Assembly: GCA_963701815.1 (NCBI GenBank)
Contig: CAVPBN010000021.1
Span: forward strand, 4,745-68,744
Direction of reading: 5' to 3'
Length of the DNA stretch: 64,000 nt
From: AP-15 sp963701815
GTDB lineage: Bacteria > Pseudomonadota > Alphaproteobacteria > ATCC43930 > CGMCC-115725
Made by a program: the position numbers and the translations under genes. The notes under the pieces were generated by a model. The model did no database searches, was not told the DNA's origin, and saw only the letters and a list, made by a program, of their open reading frames with translations. Positions 45,430 to 54,796 of the stretch are shown one piece after another (the first letter of the stretch is position 1; each line of letters begins with the position of its first letter).

Positions 45430-45942
45430 TCAGTCGACGGCGGCGATGTAGGGCAGATGGCGATATTTCTCGGCGTAATCGCAACCGTAGCCGGCCACGA
45501 ACACGTCGCGGACCGAGAAGCCGACGAAATCGATCTCGACCTCGACCCGTCGCCGTGCGGGCTTGTCGAGCAATGCACAGGTCCGGAGGCCGCCGATCCC
45601 GCGCTGCCGCAGCAGCGCGGCGGCATAGGCGATCGACCGGCCGGTGTCGACGATGTCGTCGACCAGCAGCACACGCCTGCCGGCAAGCCCGGCCGGGACA
45701 TCGCCGAAAAGCTGTACCTCGCCGCTGCTCTCAGTTGCGGGGCCATAGCTGGAAAGCCGCATGAACTCGATCTCGGGACAGGCTCCGGCCCGATCGAGCG
45801 CGCGGGCGAGGTCGGCGACAAACACCGCCGCACCCTTGAGCAGGCCGACGACGACGAAATCGTCCGGGATCGTCCGCGCGATCTCCGCGGCGATCGCATC
45901 GACCCGGGCGGCGATCTCGGCCGCGCTGAACAGCGGTCGCAT
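45430..45942 (-). CDS. hpt: Hypoxanthine phosphoribosyltransferase
   Basis: A 170-residue purine salvage enzyme. The PRPP-binding motif is RRVLLVDDIVDTGRSIAYAA. VGLLKGAAVFVADLARALDR carries the pyrophosphate-loop LKG, and DFVGFSVRDVFVAGYGCDYA the base-binding and active-site region. It makes IMP and GMP from hypoxanthine and guanine with PRPP. ATG 45942 fits. It lies just upstream of thrS, followed downstream by nothing in 83 bases. Confidence 0.95.
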   Translation of the reverse strand: MRPLFSAAEIAARVDAIAAEIARTIPDDFVVVGLLKGAAVFVADLARALDRAGACPEIEFMRLSSYGPATESSGEVQLFGDVPAGLAGRRVLLVDDIVDTGRSIAYAAALLRQRGIGGLRTCALLDKPARRRVEVEIDFVGFSVRDVFVAGYGCDYAEKYRHLPYIAAVD

Positions 45943-45961
45943 GCTGCCCTTCGGCGCTCGC

Positions 45962-46336
45962 CTAGGATCGCGCCGGCTCGCGGCTCAAACCGTTGGCCGC
46001 CAGAGCCGCCAGATATTCGGCCCAGCGTTGCCGCTGCTCGATGCCGAGCTGGTGCAGATAGGCCCAGGAATAGATGCCGGTGTCGTGCAGATCGTCAAAG
46101 GTGATGCGCACGGCGTAGTTGCCGACCGGTTCGAGCCCGATGATGCCGACATGGGCGCGGCCCGGCACCAGAGTTTTCTGCCCCGGCCCGTGCCCTTGCA
46201 CCTCGGCGGACGGGCTCTCGACCCGCAGATATTCGGCCGGCAGCGAAAACCGGCTGCCGTCGTCGAAGCTGATGTCGAGCCGCTTATCGGCGCGCTTGAG
46301 GCGCAGTTCGATCGGCCAGCGCGATGCTTCGCTCAT
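45962..46336 (-). CDS. DUF971 / gamma-butyrobetaine hydroxylase-like N-terminal domain protein
   Basis: A 124-residue protein with PIELRLKRADKRLDISFDDG, FSLPAEYLRVESPSAEVQG, HVGIIGLEPVGNYAVRITFD and DTGIYSWAYLHQLG, the signature of DUF971. The eukaryotic version is fused to gamma-butyrobetaine hydroxylase; stand-alone bacterial members have no firm biochemical role and are sometimes linked to iron-sulfur assembly. It sits in a conserved alphaproteobacterial run with the Trm112, LON-domain and thioredoxin genes upstream and hpt 20 bases downstream. Confidence 0.9.
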   Translation of the reverse strand: MSEASRWPIELRLKRADKRLDISFDDGSRFSLPAEYLRVESPSAEVQGHGPGQKTLVPGRAHVGIIGLEPVGNYAVRITFDDLHDTGIYSWAYLHQLGIEQRQRWAEYLAALAANGLSREPARS

Positions 46337-46346
46337 CTGCGACGGT

Positions 46347-46571
46347 TCATGACGGCGGCAGCCGCCGGGTCGTGATCTCGTCGTCGCGCAAGGGGCGCGC
46401 TTCGTCGACGAGCATGATCGGAATTCCGTCGCGGATCGGGTAGGCGAGCCGCGCCTCCTCGCTGATCAATTCCTGAGCGGCGCGGTCGTAGCGCAGCGGT
46501 GCCTTGGTCAACGGACAGACCAGGATTTCGAGCAGTTTGGGATCGATCTCCGAGGTTTCCATGGTTCCCAA
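46347..46571 (-). CDS. Trm112 family protein
   Basis: A 74-residue protein: LEILVCPLTKAPLRYDRAAQ (only one of the usual zinc Cys is retained), ELISEEARLAYPIRDGIPIM and LVDEARPL. The fold matches Trm112/YcaR. Eukaryotic Trm112 activates methyltransferases; bacterial members are small and mostly uncharacterised. It is separated by ten bases from the DUF971 gene and by 24 bases from the LON-domain gene, all on the minus strand. Confidence 0.9.
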   Translation of the reverse strand: MGTMETSEIDPKLLEILVCPLTKAPLRYDRAAQELISEEARLAYPIRDGIPIMLVDEARPLRDDEITTRRLPPS

Positions 46572-46595
46572 TTCCCGGTGGGCCGGCTGGCCAGC

Positions 46596-47258
46596 TCAGT
46601 GACGCACCCCGCCGCCGCCATCGCTCGGCGCGTCCAGGACCGCCATCTCGACGATCGCCGTCAGCAGCCGCGCCCGCTCGTCGAGGCCGGGCGCCTCGAG
46701 CAGCGCCTGCTTCTCGCTCGGCTCGAACGGGCAGACCATGGCAATCGAGGTGACCAGCCGCTCGCCGGGCACCGCGGTCAGCGCGTCCCACTGGGCCGAA
46801 ATCCGCTGGCGCTGAAAATAGGCCCGCAGACCGCGGAACAGGCGATCGCGATCGAACCCGGTCTGCTCTTCGCCGCCGAGATCGCGGGCGAATTCGCCCC
46901 ATTCCGGCACGACCCGGCGATAGCCGGCATGCAACGGCAGTTCTTCGCGGATGCGAAAGCGGCTGGTCCCGGTCAGCGTGATCAGAAACCGCCCATCGCC
47001 GGTCTCGGAACAATCGGTGATATGGCCGGCGCAGCCGGTCGGGTAGACCGGCGGATTGCCGGCCGGGGACTCGCGCGGATTGCTCGGCTGGACCATGCCG
47101 ATCAGCCGCCCGCCGGTCATTGCATCGCGGATCATCGCCAAGTAGCGCGGCTCGAAGATGTTGAGCGGCAATTGCCCGCGCGGCAGCAGCAGCACTCCGG
47201 CGAGCGGAAAGATCGGCAAGATGGCCGGGAGCACGATGGCGCCGGGCCGCTCGCTCAT
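46596..47258 (-). CDS. LON peptidase substrate-binding domain protein
   Basis: A 220-residue protein that contains only the LON N-terminal (PUA-like) domain: ILPIFPLAGVLLLPRGQLPL, NIFEPRYLAMIRDAMTGGRL and GCAGHITDCSETGDGRFLIT. No AAA+ or protease domain follows. Such stand-alone proteins may present substrates or act in small-molecule sensing; the role is not established. Part of the DUF971/Trm112/LON/thioredoxin run, 13 bases after the thioredoxin gene. Confidence 0.92.
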   Translation of the reverse strand: MSERPGAIVLPAILPIFPLAGVLLLPRGQLPLNIFEPRYLAMIRDAMTGGRLIGMVQPSNPRESPAGNPPVYPTGCAGHITDCSETGDGRFLITLTGTSRFRIREELPLHAGYRRVVPEWGEFARDLGGEEQTGFDRDRLFRGLRAYFQRQRISAQWDALTAVPGERLVTSIAMVCPFEPSEKQALLEAPGLDERARLLTAIVEMAVLDAPSDGGGGVRH

Positions 47259-47271
47259 CGCGCCGGTCTCC

Positions 47272-48165
47272 TCACGAGAACATCAGCGACGACAGACGAC
47301 GCCGCGCGCTGAGGGTCAGCGGGTCGGTCGGCCCCATAGCCTCGAAGAATTTGACGAGTTGCTTACGCGCCGCCTGCTCGTTCCATTCGCGGTCGCGCTT
47401 GAACAGGGCCAGCAGCTCGTCGATCGCGGTTTCGCGGTCGCCGGTGCCGAAGAGCGCGGTCGCCAGCTCGAACCGGGCCTCGTGGTCGTCGGCGTCGCGC
47501 GTCAGGCGGGCACGCAATTTGCCGGAGGAGGCCATCGCGGTTCGCGCCTGCTCGGCAAGTTCGAGCGCGGTGCGGGCGGCGGCGATCTCGGTCTGGCTGG
47601 CATCCTCCTTGGCCACGCGATCGAGCGTCTGCCGCGCCTTTTTGAGATCGCCGGACGCGATCATCGCCCGGGCGAAACCGGCCTGAGCCTCGATATTGCC
47701 GGGCTCGCGCTGCAGGATCTGCTGGAAGACCGCGCCGGCGGTCTTGTGGTCGCCGGTCTGCAGCGCTTCCTTGGCCATCGTCAGCGCCTCTTCGAGCGGC
47801 GAGGGGCCCTTGCCGCCGCCGAGGCGCTGGACGAACTGCCTGACCTGACTCTCGGGCTTGGCGCCGACAAACCCGTCGACCGGCCGCCCGTCTTTGAAGG
47901 CGTAGACCGCCGGGATCGACTGAATGCGCATCTGCTGCGCGATTTCGGGGTTCTCGTCGATATTGAGCTTGACCATCCGCACCGCGCCATTGGCGGCGCG
48001 CACCGCTTTTTCGAGGATCGGCCCGAGCTGGCGGCACGGGCCGCACCAGGGCGCCCAGAAATCGACGATGACCGGAGCCTCGAACGAGCCGTCGACCACT
48101 TCGGCCATGAAATTTGCGGTGGTGACATCCTTGACGGGGGCGGCGGCCGCACCACCGCCGATCAT
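47272..48165 (-). CDS. Thioredoxin-TPR protein (CnoX/YbbN-like)
   Basis: A 297-residue protein. The thioredoxin domain (residues about 10-115) has the CGPC-type active site in VDFWAPWCGPCRQLGPILEK and the cis-Pro in RIQSIPAVYAFKDGRPVDG. After residue 125 come TPR repeats (LTMAKEALQTGDHKTAGAVF, GFARAMIASGDLKKARQTLD) and a C-terminal TPR-20-like part. E. coli CnoX lacks the redox pair and acts as a chaperedoxin; here WCGPC is intact, so it may also be an active oxidoreductase. ATG 48165 is chosen on domain position. Confidence 0.9.
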   Translation of the reverse strand: MIGGGAAAAPVKDVTTANFMAEVVDGSFEAPVIVDFWAPWCGPCRQLGPILEKAVRAANGAVRMVKLNIDENPEIAQQMRIQSIPAVYAFKDGRPVDGFVGAKPESQVRQFVQRLGGGKGPSPLEEALTMAKEALQTGDHKTAGAVFQQILQREPGNIEAQAGFARAMIASGDLKKARQTLDRVAKEDASQTEIAAARTALELAEQARTAMASSGKLRARLTRDADDHEARFELATALFGTGDRETAIDELLALFKRDREWNEQAARKQLVKFFEAMGPTDPLTLSARRRLSSLMFS

Positions 48166-48205
48166 CGTTTCGCTCAACCTCGCTCTCCTCGTCCGATGTA
48201 GCCCA

Positions 48206-48231
48206 CAACATGGCGGCATGCCGCCATGTTG
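48206..48231. repeat. 26-bp perfect palindrome between the prolyl-tRNA editing and thioredoxin genes
   Basis: The half-site CAACATGGCGGCA (48206-48218) is followed directly by its exact reverse complement TGCCGCCATGTTG (48219-48231). It lies 40 bases upstream of the thioredoxin-TPR start and 20 bases downstream of the ProX-like stop. No T-run follows on either strand, so it is not a standard intrinsic terminator. It could be a regulator's operator or an RNA hairpin/attenuator. Confidence 0.6.
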
Positions 48232-48251
48232 ACAAGCGCCGCCGCCGCCGC

Positions 48252-48809
48252 TCAATCCTCGGCGGCGTGCCGATCGAGGCCGGCGAGGTCGACGATGCGG
48301 GGCAGGTGCCCGCCGGCGGCGATGAAGCGCAACAGGTCGGCCGGCGCGATCGCGGTGGTGCGGTCGTTGACCAGCGGGTGGTAGTTCACCGGATCATGGT
48401 CGAGCATCGCCAGATCGAGCACCGGCGTCACGCGATGGAGGGGATCGTTGGCCAGCGCGAATGGGGTCACGCTGCCCGGCCATACCCCGAGGGCGGCATG
48501 GAGCTCCTCGGCGCCGCCGAACGACAACCGCGGGACGGCAAGGCGCCGCGCCAGCTTGTTGAGATCGAGGCGGCGCTCCTCGAGCATCACCGCGAGCCAC
48601 AACCCGCCCTTTCTGTCCTTCAGAAACAGGCTCTTGCAATGGCCGCCGGGCAGGCTGCCGCGCAGTGCGGCGGCCTCGGCGACGGTAAAGACCGGCGGGT
48701 GCGAATAGGTGCGGTGCGCGATGCCGAGCGCATCGAGACGCCGAAACAGCCCTTCGGGCGTCAGCGGGCTGCGGGTCGGCGGCCTCGGGATCGGCGGGTC
48801 GGCGGGCAT
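48252..48809 (-). CDS. Prolyl-tRNA editing protein ProX (YbaK family)
   Basis: A 185-residue trans-editing domain: GIAHRTYSHPPVFTVAEAAA, PGGHCKSLFLKDRKGGLWLA (with the conserved K of the editing site) and LGVWPGSVTPFALANDPLHR. Homologues hydrolyse mischarged alanyl- or cysteinyl-tRNA-Pro. ATG 48809 is favoured because similarity starts near there; an upstream ATG at 48878 is less likely. It is divergent from the tRNA-Gly gene. Confidence 0.92.
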   Translation of the reverse strand: MPADPPIPRPPTRSPLTPEGLFRRLDALGIAHRTYSHPPVFTVAEAAALRGSLPGGHCKSLFLKDRKGGLWLAVMLEERRLDLNKLARRLAVPRLSFGGAEELHAALGVWPGSVTPFALANDPLHRVTPVLDLAMLDHDPVNYHPLVNDRTTAIAPADLLRFIAAGGHLPRIVDLAGLDRHAAED

Positions 48810-48891
48810 CGGTCGGCGACGGTGCGACGCCTCCGACTCGAAAGCAAGCCTTGCAAAGCCGCCGCCGTCTTGTATCATCGCCGCCGCAATC

Positions 48892-48966
48892 GCGGGCGTA
48901 GCTCAGGGGTAGAGCACAACCTTGCCAAGGTTGGGGTCGTGGGTTCGAATCCCATCGCCCGCTCCA
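48892..48966 (+). tRNA. tRNA-Gly (anticodon GCC)
   Basis: A 75-base cloverleaf. The acceptor stem GCGGGCG pairs with CGCCCGC, the D arm is GCTC-AGGGGTAGA-GC (unusually short stem with no mismatch), the anticodon arm is CAACC-TTGCCAA-GGTTG with GCC in the loop, and the T arm is GTGGG-TTCGAAT-CCCAT. The genome encodes the 3' CCA (48964-48966). A terminator hairpin follows. Confidence 0.97.
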
Positions 48967-48996
48967 GATTTCCAAATAATACCAGTTGCGCAGAAT

Positions 48997-49016
48997 GGCC
49001 CCTCGGGGCCGCTTTT
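48997..49016 (+). terminator. Intrinsic terminator after tRNA-Gly
   Basis: GGCCC at 48997-49001 pairs with GGGCC at 49006-49010 around a CTCG loop and is followed by GCTTTTT (T-run 49012-49016). It starts 31 bases after the tRNA's CCA end and is a compact, convincing Rho-independent terminator. Confidence 0.85.
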
Positions 49017-49201
49017 TGCTTCCCTGCACGCTGCGCGAAGGCCGGAGAAGCAGGGGGAAAGCAGCAGAAAACGGGAAGCAGCGGGCTTTGGACGCCTCTG
49101 TGTTTCCCCGACGACCGACCTGAACGATCACCATCGAGGACCCGACCGTGACGGCGCTCTCGAAGGGCCGGCGAAAACGTTCACGTTCGTCTCCTCGACG
49201 A

Positions 49202-51607
49202 TCACACGTTGTCGGCCTCGGTCGAACGCACGCCGGCAGAAGCCGCTTCCTGTCCCCACCTCCAGCCGGTTATCTCGGGCATGTCGTCGCCGTAGCGGGC
49301 GATGAACTCCTTGTGATCGATGAGCTTATCGCGAATCGCCTGCTTCGCGTAAGCCGCCCGCGCCCCGAGCTTCGGCACCCGATCGATCACGTCACTCACC
49401 AGATGGAAGCGATCGAGGTCGTTCAGAACGCACATGTCGAAGGGCGTGGTAGTCGTGCCCTCTTCCTTGTAGCCGCGCGCATGGATGTTGCGATGGCCGT
49501 TCCGCCGATAGGTCAGTCGGTGAATGAGCGACGGATAACCGTGGAAAGCGAAGATGATCGGCTTGTCGGTCGTGAACAGCGCGTCGAAATCGTGGTCCGG
49601 TAGACCGTGCGGGTGCTCGCTCGACGGCTGCAGCTTCATCAGATTGACGACGTTGATCACGCGGATTTTCAGATCGGGCGCGTGCTTCCGAAGCAGGTCG
49701 ACGGCGGCGAGCGTCTCCAAGGTCGGCACATCGCCACAGCACGCCATAACGACGTCAGGCTCTCCTCCCTGGTCGTTGCTGGCCCACTCCCAGATCCCGA
49801 GGCCGGCTTCGCAATGCTTGACCGCCTGCTCCATCGTCAGCCATTGCGGCGCCGGCTGCTTGCCGGCGACGACGAGATTGACGTAGTTCCGGCTGCGCAG
49901 GCAATGGTCGGTGACCGACAGCAGACAATTGGCATCAGGCGGCAGATAGACGCGAACGACTTCGGCTTTCTTGTTGACGACGTGGTCGATGAAACCGGGA
50001 TCCTGATGGCTGAACCCGTTGTGATCCTGCCGCCAGACGTGGCTCGAAAGCAGGTAATTCAGCGAGGCTATGGGACGCCGCCACGGAATGTGATGGCACA
50101 CCTTCAGCCATTTGGCGTGCTGGTTGAACATCGAGTCGATGATGTGAATAAACGCCTCATAGCACGAGAAAAAACCATGCCGGCCGGTCAGCAGATAGCC
50201 TTCGAGCCAGCCCTGGCACTGGTGCTCGCTGAGCATCTCCATGACCCGTCCGTCGGGCGCGAGATGATCGTCCCATGGCTCCGTCTCGGCGACCCAGGCC
50301 CGGTTGGTGACCTCGAGCGCGTCCTGCCAACGGTTCGAGTTGTTCTCGTCCGGACTGAAGAGCCGGAAGTTCCGCGATCCCATGTTCTCCTTCATGACAT
50401 CGCGCAGGAATCTGCCCATCACGCGAGTGCTTTCGGCAGTAAGGGCGCCGGGTGCGGTGACCTCGACAGCATAGTCGCGGAAATTCGGGAGTCGGAGTTC
50501 GCGGAGCAGCAAGCCGCCATTGGTGTGCGGGTTGGCGCTCATGCGGCGGGCGCCGCGCGGGGCGAGCTCGGCCAATTCGGGCCGGAGCCGACCGTCCCCG
50601 TCGAAAAGCTCCAAGGGCCGGTAGCTGTTCATCCACTCTTCGAGGATGCGTACATGCGCCGGGTTCTCGTGCATCTCACCCATCGGCACCTGGTGCGAGC
50701 GCCAGTAGCCCTCGGTGCGCCTCCCGTCGATCTCCTTCGGGCACGTCCAGCCCTTGGGTGTGCGGAGCACGATCATCGGCCACCGGGGGCGCTCGGTGAA
50801 ACCGTTGACCCGCGCATCCTCCTTGATGCGCCGGATCTCGCCGATGACGGTGTCCAGGGTGGCGGCCATCAGCTCGTGCATCTTTTCCGGCTCGTCGCCC
50901 TCGACGAAATAGGGCGTATAGCCATAGCCGCGAAAGAGATGATCCAATTCCTCGTGGCTGATTCGGGCCAGGACGCAGGGATTGGCGATTTTGTACCCGT
51001 TGAGGTGAAGGATCGGCAGAACCACTCCATCCGTCGCCGGGTTCAGAAATTTGTTGGAGTGCCAACTGGTCGCCAGCGCGCCGGTCTCCGCCTCGCCGTC
51101 GCCGACGACGCAGGCGACAATCAAATCCGGGTTGTCGAAGGCCGCACCGTAGGCATGCGAGACGGCATAGCCGAGTTCGCCCCCCTCGTGAATGGAGCCG
51201 GGCGTTTCGGGCGCCACATGGCTCGGGATGCCCCCGGGAAACGAAAACTGCGTGAAGAGGCGCTTCATGCCCTCCTCGTCAGGTGAAATATTCGGATAAA
51301 CCTCGCTGTAGGTGCCCTCCAGATAGGCGTTCGCGACAAGTCCCGGCCCACCATGCCCGGGGCCGGTTATGTAGATCATGTCGAGGTCGTGCTGTTTTAT
51401 TATCCGGTTCAGGTGAACATAGATGAAATTCAAACCCGGCGTTGTTCCCCAATGGCCGAGGAGCCGCGGCTTGATGTGTTCTTTTGTCAGGGTTTGCTTG
51501 AGCAGCGGGTTGTCGTAGAGATAGATCTGACCGACCGACAGGTAGTTGGCTGCCCGCCAATACGCATCCATCGACATCCGCTCTTTGTCCGACAGCGTGT
51601 TTGCCAT
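49202..51607 (-). CDS. xfp: Xylulose-5-phosphate/fructose-6-phosphate phosphoketolase
   Basis: An 801-residue thiamine-diphosphate enzyme. Landmarks are YITGPGHGGPGLVANAYLEG, FSFPGGIPSHVAPETPGSIH, VVGDGEAETGALATSWHSNK (TPP-binding GDGE..N) and GLPDHDFDALFTTDKPIIFA in the C-terminal domain. It cleaves xylulose-5-P or fructose-6-P with phosphate into acetyl-phosphate and a triose- or tetrose-P. The ATG at 51607 has AAGGAGG five bases upstream. It follows the RND pump stop by 92 bases. Acetyl-phosphate can be linked to acetyl-CoA; neither acetate kinase nor phosphotransacetylase is present in the window. Confidence 0.95.
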   Translation of the reverse strand: MANTLSDKERMSMDAYWRAANYLSVGQIYLYDNPLLKQTLTKEHIKPRLLGHWGTTPGLNFIYVHLNRIIKQHDLDMIYITGPGHGGPGLVANAYLEGTYSEVYPNISPDEEGMKRLFTQFSFPGGIPSHVAPETPGSIHEGGELGYAVSHAYGAAFDNPDLIVACVVGDGEAETGALATSWHSNKFLNPATDGVVLPILHLNGYKIANPCVLARISHEELDHLFRGYGYTPYFVEGDEPEKMHELMAATLDTVIGEIRRIKEDARVNGFTERPRWPMIVLRTPKGWTCPKEIDGRRTEGYWRSHQVPMGEMHENPAHVRILEEWMNSYRPLELFDGDGRLRPELAELAPRGARRMSANPHTNGGLLLRELRLPNFRDYAVEVTAPGALTAESTRVMGRFLRDVMKENMGSRNFRLFSPDENNSNRWQDALEVTNRAWVAETEPWDDHLAPDGRVMEMLSEHQCQGWLEGYLLTGRHGFFSCYEAFIHIIDSMFNQHAKWLKVCHHIPWRRPIASLNYLLSSHVWRQDHNGFSHQDPGFIDHVVNKKAEVVRVYLPPDANCLLSVTDHCLRSRNYVNLVVAGKQPAPQWLTMEQAVKHCEAGLGIWEWASNDQGGEPDVVMACCGDVPTLETLAAVDLLRKHAPDLKIRVINVVNLMKLQPSSEHPHGLPDHDFDALFTTDKPIIFAFHGYPSLIHRLTYRRNGHRNIHARGYKEEGTTTTPFDMCVLNDLDRFHLVSDVIDRVPKLGARAAYAKQAIRDKLIDHKEFIARYGDDMPEITGWRWGQEAASAGVRSTEADNV

Positions 51608-51699
51608 CCATGCCTCCTTGAACCGAACGTCATCCCGGTTCGGCTGGTGCTCTCGTCGCCCGTCTCCTCGACCCTGCGGGCTCCATCGCGAAGATCTAC

Positions 51700-54600
51700 T
51701 CAGCGGGCGGTCGCGGGCATCGGTTCTGCGGCTCCTACGCGCCGCTCCTTCGCCGGCTCCTTGATGCGGAACCAGGCGACATAGAGGGCCGGGAGGAACA
51801 ACAGGGTCAGGAGGGTCGCGACGAACGAGGCCGCCGATGATGGCGTAAGCCATCGGCCCCCAGAAAACCTCCGAGGCGATCGGTATCATGCCGAGCGAGG
51901 CCGCGGCCGCGGTCAGCACGATAGGCCGAAAGCGGTTCGTCGTCGCATCGATCACGGCATCCCAAGGGTGCAATCCCTTGGCCATGTCCATGTCGATCTG
52001 GTCGATCAGAATCACCGAATTGCGGATGATCATCCCGCTCAAAGCGATGATCCCGAGGATCGCGACAAAGCCCATCGGCGTTCCGGTCGGCAACAAAGCG
52101 GCAACGACGCCGATCAGACCCAGGGGCGCGACGCTGATCACCAGGAACAACTTCTGAAAGCTCTGCAGCTGCACCATCAGGATGATCACCATCAGCATGA
52201 TCATCAGGGGAAAGACGGCAACTATCGAGTTGAGCCCCTTGGCGCTCTCCTCGATCGTGCCGCCGGCTTCGATCGTGTAGCCCTCCGGCAATTTCTCCGC
52301 CAATTGGGCGATCGCCGGCGCCAGCTGCTTGTTGACCGTCTTCGCCTCGACACCGGGCACGACATCCGCCTGAACAGTAATCGTCGGCAGCAGGTTGCGC
52401 CGCCAGATCACGGGCGGTTCCAGTTCATATTGGACGGTTGCGACTTGGCTCAGCGGGATCGTCTGTCCGTTATCCAGAGAGACCTGCAGATTTTTCAAGG
52501 TCTGCAGCGAGGCGCGTTGCTGCTCGGTCGCCCGAGCCGTAAGATCGGTCAGGTAGATCGAGTCGCGCACCTGGGTGACGACCATTCCGCTGGTGACGGC
52601 GTTGAGAGCCTCGGCGAGCGACTTCGAACTGACGCCGAGCTGGCGGACCCGATCCTGATCGACCTGCAAGTGGAGGCTCTTCATCGGCTCGTTCCAGTCG
52701 AAATTGATGAGCCGCGTATTCGGGTTCTGCCCGATCGTTTGGGCCACCAGGAACGCTGCGTCCCGGGTGCCTCCCGGGGTCTGGCCGCTGACGCGGTATT
52801 GCAACGGCCAGCCGACGGGCGGTCCCAGTTCCAGCGGGTAAATTCGCGTATTGAGGCTGGCGAATTCCGTGTCGAGCGCCTTTTGCAGACGCGCCCGGAC
52901 GATTTCGCGCTCGGCAATGCCCTTGGTCACGATGACCGCCTGCGCGAAATAATCGTTGGACAATTGCACGTTCAACGGCAGATAAAAACGCACCGCACCT
53001 TGCCCGACATAGAGACTGTAGTGATCGATGTTCGGGTCGTTCTTCAGCAACGCCTCGAACCGCTCGACTTCTCGCTCGGTCGCGTAAATCGACGAATCCT
53101 GAGGAAGGCTCAGATCGACGACGAGTTCCGGCCGGTCCGAGGCCGGGAAGAATTGCTGCTGGATGAAGCCGTAGCCGTATAACGAGGCGGCGAATAGTCC
53201 GACGGTCACGGCGATGACGAGCCAGCGGGCGCGCATGCAGAAGAGGAGGGCGGCGCGAAACAGCCGCATGAAACGGCCGGGTCCCGCATGGCCGCCGCCA
53301 TGCGCCTGCATCGTCTTTGGCAGGATGGTCACGCCGATCACGGGGGCGAAAAGCACCGCGACGATCCACGAAGCCAGCAGCGCGACGGCGATGACCGCGA
53401 ACAGCGAGTAGCAATATTCGCCTGCGCCGCTCTTCGCAAAGCCGATCGGCACAAATCCCGCGACCGTAACAAGGGTTCCGGTCAACATCGGAAACGCCGT
53501 CGTGACCCAGGCATGCGTCGCGGAATGCTCGCGGTCGACACCCGCTTCGAGCTGACTGACCATCATTTCAATCGTGATCATCGCATCGTCGACGAGGAGG
53601 CCGAGCGCGATGATCAGCGCGCCGAGCGAGATGCGCTGCAAGCTGATGCCGGAATATTCCATGTAGGCAAAGACCATGCCCAGCACGAGCGGGATCGAGC
53701 AGGCCACAACCACCCCGGCGCGCAGGCCGAGGCTCAAGAAGCTGACGCCAAGGACGATTGCGATCGCTTCCCACAGCGCCTTGGTGAAACCGCCGACGGC
53801 TTCCTCGACGACCACCGGCTGGTCGGCGACCAGGTGCGCCTCGATACCGATCGGCAAACTGCCGATGATCCGGTCCATCTTGTGCGCCACCGCCTCGCCG
53901 AAGACGAGGTTGTTCCCGCCCTGCGCCATGGAGATGGCGAGCCCGATCGCCGCCTCGCCATTGTAGCGGAACATCGGCTGCGGTGGATCGGCATAGCCTT
54001 TGCTTATCGACGCTACATCGGCGAGGCGGAAAAATTTGTTGTTCGCATAAAGATTGATGCGCTTCAGATCATCGACCGAACTGAATGCTCCGGAGACGCG
54101 GACCGCGTATTTCTCGAGACCGGTTTGGACCACGCCGGAGGGTGTGACGGCGTTTTGCTCCTGCAAACTCGAGATAACCTGATCGCGACTGACGCCTAGT
54201 CCGGCGAGCTGGTGGGTGTCGAATTCGAGATAGAATTTCTGGTCCTGGGCTCCGATCAGCTGCGCCTTTGCGGCATTCTTGATCGTCAAAATCTGCGTGC
54301 GAATGCGTTCGACGTAGTCGCGCAGCTCGCGATGCGTGAACCCGTCGGCGGTGAACGCGTAGATGATCCCGAAGACGTCGCCGAATTCGTCATTGAAACT
54401 CGGTCCGAGGACGCCCTGCGGCAATGTCCCCTTTATGTCGGCGACCTTCTTGCGAACCTGATACCAGATGTCCGGGATCGCCTCTTTCGGAGTACTATCC
54501 AGAACGTTGACATAGATCGTGGAGACGCCCGGCTTGGTTTCGCTCTTGAGGTAGTAGAGCGACGGTGTTTCCTGCAGTTTCTTCTCGATCCGGTCGGTGA

Positions 54601-54796
54601 CCTGCAGCATCGTGTCGTCGATCGTGGCGCCCGGCCAATAAGTCCGGACGATCATCGTCTTGATCGAAAAAGACGGGTCTTCCTCGCGGCCCAGCTGCCC
54701 GTAGGAAAGCACGCCCGCGACGACGAACAGGATCATCAAGAACCACACGAAGGAGCGATGGTTGATCGCCCATTCGGAAAGATTGAAGCCCTTCAT
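51700..54796 (-). CDS. RND efflux pump inner-membrane subunit, frameshifted near 51835
   Basis: About 1,032 residues with the RND layout: an N-terminal cytosolic stretch and helix (SEWAINHRSFVWFLMILFVV), porter domains (EDPSFSIKTMIVRTYWPGAT), the proton-relay acidic pair in IIALGLLVDDAMITIEMMVS, and the second half with MPMGFVAILGIIALSGMI-type helices (PTGTPMGFVAILGIIALSGM). After YAIIGGLV, removing one T restores VATLLTLLFLPALYVAWFRI and TAR before TGA at 51700. It extrudes toxic compounds with a periplasmic adaptor, coupled through an ATGA overlap with the adaptor gene. The 3,097-base span is a multiple of three plus one. Substrate unknown. Confidence 0.9.

Noticed and set aside
48997..49016. 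A tRNA-adjacent integration (attachment) site.
   Set aside because: The tRNA's 3' end is not repeated within the window and no integrase follows; a normal terminator sits there.
49202..54796. An apparent 1,864-codon fusion of an RND pump and a phosphoketolase.
   Set aside because: It exists only because a one-base insertion near 51835 keeps the frame open; the true pump ends at 51700 in another frame and the phosphoketolase has its own start and Shine-Dalgarno at 51607.
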